Of a stretch of 27,295 nt of DNA, positions 21,983 through 27,295 are shown one piece after another. The stretch is from DASWHR01 sp035541035 (lineage in GTDB: Bacteria; Actinomycetota; AC-67). Every line of letters starts with the position of its first letter. The first letter of the stretch is position 1. The translations under genes were made by a program, and so were the position numbers. The DNA lies in the NCBI GenBank assembly GCA_035541035.1, contig DATLFO010000296.1, positions 1-27,295 on the forward strand. The letters are read 5' to 3'. The notes under the pieces are model-generated. The model ran no database searches, was not told the DNA's origin, and worked only from the letters and a program-made list of their open reading frames with translations.

Positions 21983-22735
21983 ATGCAGATCAATATCGAA
22001 GAGCTCTCGGTGGGGGATACGCTTCGTTTCGGAGCCGCGGTGCGCGGGTCCTGCGACGGGGCATCCTCGTTGGAGGACGGCGCGACCCGGGTGGCGCGAC
22101 TGCTCCATGCCGCGCTGCGCGACCGCCACGGCGAAGGCACCGTCGTGCTGTCCCGCGTCTACAAAACACACGCCGCCGGTGACCTCCCCGCCGATCTGAC
22201 CGCCAAGGCGACCGAGCTGTTGGGCAAGCCACCGAAGCGGCGCACCCCCTGCCTGGTTCTGCTGGGGACCGCCGGCGACCGGGCCGAGTGGAACGATCGG
22301 AGGCAATCCCGAGGCCATCAGGTGATTCCGCTGCCGTCGGAGGATGCCATCGCTCGTCTTCCGATGATTGCGACGTTGATCCGGCAGCTCGGCGTGCCGA
22401 CCGGCGCCATTCTGGATAGCGAGCCGGAGCTGCTGCTGGATCTGCGCGAGCGGGTCTTCAACGTCTTCCATGTCGAAGACGCGGCCGCAAGTCCGAGCAT
22501 CCCCGCCAAAGATTTCGTCGCCGATCACGGCGTGCGCTCCGCATTCGGGTTCGGGGGCCTTCTGCTGGGCAGCGACCTTTTCGCCGCCGTCGTCTTCACT
22601 CGATGCCCGATCTCTCGCGAAACAGCCGAGCTGTTCAAGACGCTTGCGCTGAACGTGAAGCTGGCATTGCTGCCGCTGGCCTCGGGCCCGCTATTCACCG
22701 AGACTTCCGACGGGGAAGCGACGGTGATGTCCTGA
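21983..22735 (+). CDS. Probable sensory protein of the SpoIIE operon (unknown family)
   Basis: This 250-residue soluble protein has no membrane span or signal peptide. I do not recognise a named domain with certainty. The first half has VVLSRVYKTHAAGDLP (54-69), then PCLVLLGTAGDRAEWNDRR (89-107), GHQVIPLPSEDAI (111-123) and LPMIATLIRQLG (126-137). The second half (about 165-235) contains GFGGLLLGSDLFAAVVFTR, similar to the beta core of GAF-like sensor domains. I recall similar stretches at the N-termini of signalling proteins with GGDEF or SpoIIE outputs, so a sensor role is inferred. Its stop overlaps the phosphatase start by one base (TGATG), so the two are surely co-translated. Confidence 0.65.
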   Translation: MQINIEELSVGDTLRFGAAVRGSCDGASSLEDGATRVARLLHAALRDRHGEGTVVLSRVYKTHAAGDLPADLTAKATELLGKPPKRRTPCLVLLGTAGDRAEWNDRRQSRGHQVIPLPSEDAIARLPMIATLIRQLGVPTGAILDSEPELLLDLRERVFNVFHVEDAAASPSIPAKDFVADHGVRSAFGFGGLLLGSDLFAAVVFTRCPISRETAELFKTLALNVKLALLPLASGPLFTETSDGEATVMS

Positions 22736-24327
22736 TGGGAGCCCGCGAGATCGAACAGCTCAAGTCCAGCGTCGCAGCGCTGACCCATCTGCTTGAGACG
22801 CACGAGAACGTCGTCGCCGAATTCAGCGACCGTCTTCGTGTGGAGCGGGATCGCCTGAAGGCCGTGTTCCGTGATATCCCGGCTGCCGTGGCGGTCACGC
22901 GCGGCGGCGACAACCGGTTCGAGTTCGTCAACGACTTCTTCGTGCAGACCATCGGCGGCCGCGACGTGGTGGGCCGGACCGTTCGCGAGGCGTTTCCGGA
23001 GCTGGAGGGGCAAGGCTATTTCGAGCTTCTCGATGGGGTGTTCTCGAGCGGGGAGCCGTACCGAGCCGCGGAAGCCCGCGTGATGCTCGATCGCGGCGGT
23101 GGCCAGCCGGACGAGGCGTACTTCACGTATACCTATGTGCCACTGCTGGACGAGGACGGTAAGGCCGAGGGCATCCTGACCCACGCCGTCGAAGTGACCG
23201 AGCTGGTTCGCGCTCGCGAACGCGAACGGCGCGAAGCCGAGGCGTTGCAGCGAAGCCTTCTGCCGGGCGGCCTTCCGTTCGTGGCCGAGCTGGACATCGC
23301 GGTGCGATACCAGCCCGGTGGAGGCGCCCGTGTCGGCGGCGACTGGTACGACGTGTTTCGGCTGCCGGACGGGCGGATCGCCCTGGCGCTGGGGGACGTG
23401 GTCGGGCACGGGACTCGCGCGGCGTCGGTCATGGCGCAGATCCGCACCGCCGTTCGCGCCTACGCATTCGAAGGACACGAGCCGCGCGGCGTGCTCAACC
23501 ACACCGACCGGCTGCTGCATTCGATGGGCGCCGACGACATGGCAACGTTGGTCTACGGCGTGTTCGATCCCGCGGCCGAGACGCTCACGATCGCCTCGGC
23601 AGGGCATCCGCCGCCGGTGTTTCGTCCCGCAGGCGCATCCGATGCCGAGATCCTGTCGGTCGTCATCGCGCCGCCGCTCGGCATCCAGATGGGCAGCTAC
23701 GAGCAGCGCACGTTGCAGATCGGCGAAGATGATGTCGTCGTGCTCTACACCGACGGGCTGGTCGAGCGCCGCCGCGAGTCGCTCGACACCGGCCTGGAAC
23801 GCCTGCGGCTGCGCGTAACGGAGGCGGGTTCCGCCGAGGCGGCCACGCTCTGCGACGCGGTTCTGGCCGGGATGCTCACCGACGACGTCGAAGACGATGT
23901 CGCCTTGCTGGTGGTCCGTCGCCTGCCCGCCGCAGGGCGCGAGCTGAAGTTGCGTCTGGAGGCCGAGCCGGGCCATCTTGCGCCGCTCCGTCAGCAGCTT
24001 CGCGGCTGGCTCTCGACCGTCGAAGCGCCCGCCGACATCGCCGACGACGTGATGATCGCCGTCGGAGAAGCCGCCGCAAACGCGGTCGAGCACGCGTATC
24101 GCATGAGCGGCGGACCGATCGAGGTGGAAGCGATCGTGGACGCCGACGGGCTCGCGATCGTCATCCGAGACTTCGGAGCCTGGCAGCAGCCCCGCCGGCG
24201 TGACCGGGGTTTGGGATTGCGCATGATGCGTGCGTTCATGGACGAGGTCGTCGTGCGGCCGACGGCCGAAGGGACCGAGATTCTTCTCCGGCGGAAGCTT
24301 CGAGGAAATGGGGGGACTGCAGCGTGA
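22735..24327 (+). CDS. PAS-SpoIIE phosphatase with C-terminal anti-sigma-type ATPase domain
   Basis: The 530-residue cytoplasmic signalling protein has, in order, an N-terminal coiled coil (about 3-45), a PAS domain (45-155), a second short coiled coil (157-175), a PP2C-type SpoIIE/RsbU phosphatase (177-397) and an RsbW-like histidine-kinase-type ATPase domain (405-525). Phosphatase metal ligands are in GGDWYD (Asp203), GDVVGHG (Asp221), YTDG (Asp340) and DDVA. The ATPase has the N box GEAAANAVEHAY (444-455), DFGAW (479-483) and GLGL. One protein thus holds both the phosphatase that activates a STAS antagonist and the kinase type that would inactivate it. The ATG at 22735 overlaps the previous stop; the frame extends upstream, but inside the preceding gene. 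Confidence 0.9.
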   Translation: MGAREIEQLKSSVAALTHLLETHENVVAEFSDRLRVERDRLKAVFRDIPAAVAVTRGGDNRFEFVNDFFVQTIGGRDVVGRTVREAFPELEGQGYFELLDGVFSSGEPYRAAEARVMLDRGGGQPDEAYFTYTYVPLLDEDGKAEGILTHAVEVTELVRARERERREAEALQRSLLPGGLPFVAELDIAVRYQPGGGARVGGDWYDVFRLPDGRIALALGDVVGHGTRAASVMAQIRTAVRAYAFEGHEPRGVLNHTDRLLHSMGADDMATLVYGVFDPAAETLTIASAGHPPPVFRPAGASDAEILSVVIAPPLGIQMGSYEQRTLQIGEDDVVVLYTDGLVERRRESLDTGLERLRLRVTEAGSAEAATLCDAVLAGMLTDDVEDDVALLVVRRLPAAGRELKLRLEAEPGHLAPLRQQLRGWLSTVEAPADIADDVMIAVGEAAANAVEHAYRMSGGPIEVEAIVDADGLAIVIRDFGAWQQPRRRDRGLGLRMMRAFMDEVVVRPTAEGTEILLRRKLRGNGGTAA

Positions 24328-24683
24328 CGAAACTGTCCGAAGTCCGGTGTGCGATGAACGGCGAAATCGCCGTCGCAACCGTGGTCGGCGAATTCGACAT
24401 CGGCAATTGCGACGAGATGAGCCGCCAGATCCAAGCCTCGTGCGCGGACGCGCTGGCCATCGTGCTCGACCTGAGCGAAACCCAGTATCTGGACAGCGCC
24501 GCGCTGCGCACGCTGTTCACCATTGCGCGCATGTTCCAAGGCCGCGGCGCGCCCGTCGTGGCGGTCATCCCCGCCACGGGCCTGGTCCGCAAGGTCACCG
24601 TCGTATCGGGAATCGATGCCGTGATGCCGGTCGCCGAGACCCGCGACGAAGGCCTGCGCCTGGCCGGCGGCCCCGTCGCCTAG
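24324..24683 (+). CDS. STAS-domain anti-anti-sigma factor
   Basis: The 119-residue protein is a single STAS domain of the SpoIIAA/RsbV type. GEIAVATVVGEFDIGN opens the sheet, and IVLDLSETQYLDSAALRTL contains the phosphorylatable Ser58 after the conserved Asp. When unphosphorylated, such proteins bind an anti-sigma kinase and free a sigma factor. The preceding protein should phosphorylate and dephosphorylate it. The GTG at 24324 overlaps that gene's stop as GTGA, which argues for fixed stoichiometry. No sigma factor gene is in the window. Its TAG shares CTAG with the lpdA stop. Confidence 0.92.
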   Translation: MTKLSEVRCAMNGEIAVATVVGEFDIGNCDEMSRQIQASCADALAIVLDLSETQYLDSAALRTLFTIARMFQGRGAPVVAVIPATGLVRKVTVVSGIDAVMPVAETRDEGLRLAGGPVA

Positions 24684-26056
24684 GCGTGCAGCGGCCGGCC
24701 GGCCAAGGCCAGCGCGGTCTCTCCGAACACTTCCGACAGCGTCGGGTGCGGGTGAATGAAGGGCGCGATGTCTCCCGCGGTGGCTTCCCACCCGTAGGCC
24801 AGCATCGCTTCGGCGAGCAGGTCGGTGACGTGCGGGCCGACCATGTGCACGCCTAGGATCCGGCCGGATCCTTTCTCGGCGACAATCTTGCAGAAGCCGG
24901 TGGTCTTGTTCAGGATCGCGGCTTTGCCGATGTGGCCGAAGCCGACCGACTTGGTCTCGATCTCGAAGCCTTGTTCCTTCGCCTGCGGTTCGGTCAAGCC
25001 GACCGAGGAGACCTCGGGATCGCAGTAGGTGGCGCGCGGCATCGCGTCGTAGTCGAGCGGGGCAACCTGCTTGCCGGCGATCTGTTCGGCGGCGAGCATG
25101 CCTTCGGCGAACGACACGTGCGCAAGCTGCAGCGTCGGGATCACGTCGCCGACCGCGTAGACGTTCTCGACGTTGGTGCGGCAGTACTCGTCGACCACGA
25201 CGAAGCCCCGATCCGTCGCAACGCCGATCGACTCCAGACCCGCGCCGTCGGTCACGGGTCCGCGGCCCACCGCGACCAGCAGCACGTCGGCTTCGATCGT
25301 CTCGGTTTTGCCGTCCACGCTGACACGGCACGTGACGCCGTCCGCGCCGGCTTTGGCCTCTTCCAGCTTCGCGCCGACCATCGACGTGATGCCGCGCTTG
25401 CGGAACGCGCGCGCCAGCTCCTTGCCGGCGTCGGGGTCCTCCAGCGGCACCAGCGACGGCAGCATCTCGACGACGGTGACCTTGCAGCCGAACGAGGCCC
25501 ATAGCGAGGCGAACTCGACGCCGATCGCACCGGCGCCCAAGATCACCGCGCTGGTCGGCACGTGGTCCATCGACAGCGCCTCGTCGCTGGTGATGATCCG
25601 GTCACCGATCTCCAGGCCGGGGATCATCTTCGGCTTCGAGCCGGTCGCGATCACGATGTTCTTGGTCCCCAGCGCCGTGCCGTCAACCGTCACGGTGTCT
25701 TTCGCGGTGATCGTTCCCGTGCCGGTGATCGTTTCGACCTTGCGGGCCTTCAGCGTCGAAGCCAGGCCTTTGATCATGCGCTCGACCACGGCGTCCTTGC
25801 GTTTCTGCACGCCCGCCCAGTCGTAGGTGACGTTCGAGGCGGTCACGCCGAACGTTTCGGCGTCGCGCATGGTGTCGTAGACGTCGGCCGAGTGGAGCAG
25901 CGCCTTGGTGGGGATGCAGCCGACGTTCAGGCAGGTCCCGCCGATCTTGTCGCGCTCGACCATCGCGACCTTCAGATCCAGCGACGCGGCGCGCAGCGCC
26001 GTCGCGTACCCGCCGGTTCCGGCGCCCAGCACCACCACGTCGTAGGTCTCGGGCAT
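24680..26056 (-). CDS. lpdA: Dihydrolipoyl dehydrogenase
   Basis: LpdA reoxidises the dihydrolipoyl arm of the 2-oxoacid dehydrogenases and of the glycine cleavage H-protein, passing electrons through FAD to NAD+. The 458-residue protein has an N-terminal FAD motif (GAGTGGYATA), the redox-active pair CLNVGC (Cys42, Cys47), a second dinucleotide motif (ILGAGAIGVEFAS) and the C-terminal HPHPTLSEVFGE, whose His-Glu pair is the active-site base of the partner subunit. ATG 26056 follows GAGGAGCGAGCAA at good spacing and opens with MPETYDVVVLGAG; the in-frame ATG 15 bases upstream is less likely since the ribosome site would lie inside. It is divergent from gcvT, so this is probably the glycine-system L-protein, perhaps shared with other complexes. 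Confidence 0.96.
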   Translation of the reverse strand: MPETYDVVVLGAGTGGYATALRAASLDLKVAMVERDKIGGTCLNVGCIPTKALLHSADVYDTMRDAETFGVTASNVTYDWAGVQKRKDAVVERMIKGLASTLKARKVETITGTGTITAKDTVTVDGTALGTKNIVIATGSKPKMIPGLEIGDRIITSDEALSMDHVPTSAVILGAGAIGVEFASLWASFGCKVTVVEMLPSLVPLEDPDAGKELARAFRKRGITSMVGAKLEEAKAGADGVTCRVSVDGKTETIEADVLLVAVGRGPVTDGAGLESIGVATDRGFVVVDEYCRTNVENVYAVGDVIPTLQLAHVSFAEGMLAAEQIAGKQVAPLDYDAMPRATYCDPEVSSVGLTEPQAKEQGFEIETKSVGFGHIGKAAILNKTTGFCKIVAEKGSGRILGVHMVGPHVTDLLAEAMLAYGWEATAGDIAPFIHPHPTLSEVFGETALALAGRPLHA

Positions 26057-26091
26057 TTGCTCGCTCCTCATCGATCGGACGGACCATCCTC

Positions 26092-26097
26092 ATGCTA
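26092..26097 (-). promoter_or_regulatory. Putative -10 box (TAGCAT) of lpdA
   Basis: GGGTAGCAT on the minus strand, 35 bases before the lpdA ATG, would give a leader of about 28 bases holding the GAGGAG ribosome site. It lies back to back with the gcvT box at 26120-26125, so the two divergent promoters share about 30 bases. Confidence 0.4.
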
Positions 26098-26119
26098 CCC
26101 ATACCCGCCGCGGCCGGTA

Positions 26120-26125
26120 TAGGCT
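26120..26125 (+). promoter_or_regulatory. Putative -10 box (TAGGCT) for a leaderless gcvT mRNA
   Basis: GGTATAGGCT lies 9 bases before ATG 26135, with no ribosome site between. A start point at or next to the ATG is expected. There is therefore no room for a glycine riboswitch, a common control of this gene elsewhere. Confidence 0.5.
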
Positions 26126-26134
26126 CGCGCCGTC

Positions 26135-27184
26135 ATGACCAAGACTTCGCCGCTGGATGCCGAGCACCGCGCGCTGAAGGCCCATATGGGCGCCTTCGGC
26201 GGCTGGGAGATGCCGATCTCCTATGCGGGGACGGTCGCCGAGCACACCGCCGTGCGCGCCGACGCCGGCGTGTTCGACGTCTCCCACTTGGGCAAGATCC
26301 TGGTCACCGGCGACGGCGCTGCGGCGCTGCTGGACCGGGCCTTGTCCAATCGCTATACGGATCTGCCCGAGGGCCGAGCGCGCTACACGCTGATGCTCGA
26401 CGAGGACGGCGGGATCGTTGACGACATGATCGTCTACCGGCTGGATGACGACTATTTGGTGGTGCCCAACGCATCCAACGTGGACGAGGTCGAACGCCGG
26501 CTGCGCGCCACCGACGGCGCCGAGGCCGCGATCATCGAACGGCGCGACGACGCGATTCTGGCGCTGCAAGGTCCCCGGTCGCGCGCGGCGCTGGACGCGG
26601 TCATCGGCGACGTCCCGATGCTCGGCTACATGCACATGGTGCGCATCGGCTCGTTCGGGATCGCGCGCAGCGGCTACACCGGCGAGCACGGCTACGAGAT
26701 CTTCGTGCCTCCGGCGGATGCGCCTGGGCTCTGGCGCGCGATCCTTGACCAGAACGTCACGCCCTGCGGCCTGGCGGCCCGAGACACGCTGCGCACCGAG
26801 ATGGGCTATCCGCTGCACGGCAACGACATCGACCGCGACACGCTGCCCGCCGAGGCGGGGCTTCGCTGGGCCATCGGCAAGGACAAGGACGCCTTCGCCG
26901 GCAAGGCCGCGATCGAATCGAAAGAGCCGGGCAAGACGCTGGTCGGGATCACCATGACCGACCGGGTGATCCCGCGCCGCGGGTGCGCCGTCACCGCCAA
27001 CGGCCAGACGGTGGGGACTTGCACCAGCGGCACGTTTTCGCCCACGCTCAAGATCGGGATCGCCCTGGCGTCGGTCGCGCCGGGCAGTGTCAAGGACGGC
27101 GACGCGGTGAGCGTCGAGGTGCGCGGCAAGACCGGCCAGGGCATGGTCAAGAAGCCACCGTTCGTGGACGCCACGCCCCGCTAG
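26135..27184 (+). CDS. gcvT: Aminomethyltransferase, glycine cleavage T-protein
   Basis: GcvT takes the aminomethyl group from lipoylated GcvH, releases ammonia and passes the carbon to tetrahydrofolate as methylene-THF. The 349-residue protein shows FGGWEMPISYAG (21-32), GVFDVSHLGKILVTGD (45-60), the active-site segment GGIVDDMIVYR with the catalytic Asp (96/97), RSGYTGEHGYEIF, AARDTLRTEMGYPLHGND and the C-terminal beta-barrel with SGTFSPTLKIGIALA. The length is a little below the usual 360-370 owing to a short C-terminus. The start is fixed by the family opening and lies at the end of a promoter box. It is divergent from lpdA and 4 bases from the convergent gene at the right edge. gcvH and gcvP are not in the window. 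Confidence 0.95.
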   Translation: MTKTSPLDAEHRALKAHMGAFGGWEMPISYAGTVAEHTAVRADAGVFDVSHLGKILVTGDGAAALLDRALSNRYTDLPEGRARYTLMLDEDGGIVDDMIVYRLDDDYLVVPNASNVDEVERRLRATDGAEAAIIERRDDAILALQGPRSRAALDAVIGDVPMLGYMHMVRIGSFGIARSGYTGEHGYEIFVPPADAPGLWRAILDQNVTPCGLAARDTLRTEMGYPLHGNDIDRDTLPAEAGLRWAIGKDKDAFAGKAAIESKEPGKTLVGITMTDRVIPRRGCAVTANGQTVGTCTSGTFSPTLKIGIALASVAPGSVKDGDAVSVEVRGKTGQGMVKKPPFVDATPR

Positions 27185-27188
27185 CGCA

Positions 27189-27295
27189 TCAGCGCGGCAG
27201 GGGAGTGCCCGACAGCAGCCAGCGTGCCACGAAGATCGCGGCCGACAGCACCAGCGCCACGGCCGTCACGACCGCGATCATCACCAGCGTCTGGG
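27189..27295 (-). CDS. C-terminal fragment of a membrane protein (partial)
   Basis: The last 34 codons of a minus-strand gene are visible, with the TGA at 27189-27191. They encode one strongly hydrophobic helix (VMIAVVTAVALVLSAAIFV) followed by ARWLLSGTPLPR. Third codon positions are almost all G or C, unlike the competing frame. This may be a C-terminal anchor or the last of several spans; the family cannot be told. The stop lies 4 bases from the gcvT stop. Confidence 0.65.
   Translation of the reverse strand, partial: QTLVMIAVVTAVALVLSAAIFVARWLLSGTPLPR

Noticed and set aside
22525..24378. A 617-codon minus-strand frame opposite the SpoIIE gene
   Set aside because: Antisense shadow. The plus strand has complete PAS, phosphatase and ATPase motifs.
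27181..27295. An alternative minus-strand frame ending in the CTAG of the gcvT stop
   Set aside because: It would have given a third shared CTAG, but its third codon positions are often T and its product is Gly/Arg-rich; the frame ending at 27189 encodes a clear membrane helix with G/C third positions.

Overview
The window is one dense stretch of a high-GC bacterial chromosome. It has 24 intact or nearly intact protein genes plus a gene fragment at each edge. I see no tRNA, rRNA, phage, insertion sequence or CRISPR array, and no gene-free gap longer than about 210 bases. A deep-branching actinomycete is the best guess. The reasons are the glnA2/glnE/glnA1-type neighbourhood known from mycobacteria, a BldC-like regulator, a SpoIIE/STAS partner-switching operon, an actinobacterial-type vapBC pair, many GTG starts and apparently leaderless genes. 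The lineage is inferred from gene content, not from a marker gene.

Layout. 1-201: start of a sarcosine-oxidase-like flavoenzyme (minus). 410-4789 (plus): two paired acyl-CoA dehydrogenases, endonuclease III, a PduO-type cobalamin adenosyltransferase and a lipoprotein with two copies of one domain. 4846-5634: panB (minus). 5769-8910 (minus): an overlapping three-gene operon of a UDP-N-acetylhexosamine-type dehydrogenase, a hyaluronan-synthase-like glycosyltransferase and a small one-span membrane protein. 9040-11147 (minus): nadE overlapping a CBS-pair protein. 11210-19414: nitrogen-assimilation island with glnA2-like and glnE (plus), then an alpha/beta hydrolase, a BldC-like regulator and a small secreted acidic peptide (plus), then a glycine-rich membrane protein and adenylylatable glnA1 (minus). 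19609-20273: vapBC. 20270-21899: lipB-lipA (minus). 21983-24683: sensor, PAS-SpoIIE-ATPase and STAS operon (plus). 24680-26056: lpdA (minus). 26135-27184: gcvT (plus). 27189-27295: C-terminal membrane anchor of a minus-strand gene that runs off the edge.

How the genes fit together. GlnE would adenylylate GlnA1 on the Tyr present in its conserved loop; GlnA2 lacks that Tyr. LipB and LipA make the lipoyl cofactor used by the glycine cleavage system, of which GcvT and the LpdA L-protein are here; gcvH and gcvP are not in view. The sugar operon should make and polymerise or transfer a uronic-acid-type sugar at the membrane. The SpoIIE operon reads as a compact stress-signalling module whose phosphatase and anti-sigma-type kinase domain are fused.

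Two features recur. First, a TAG(A/G)CT or TAGCAT box, with looser TAACAT and TAAAGT relatives, sits a few bases upstream of many starts, often so close that the mRNA should be leaderless. Second, genes are packed through ATGA/GTGA start-stop overlaps, and twice through convergent stop codons that share one CTAG.
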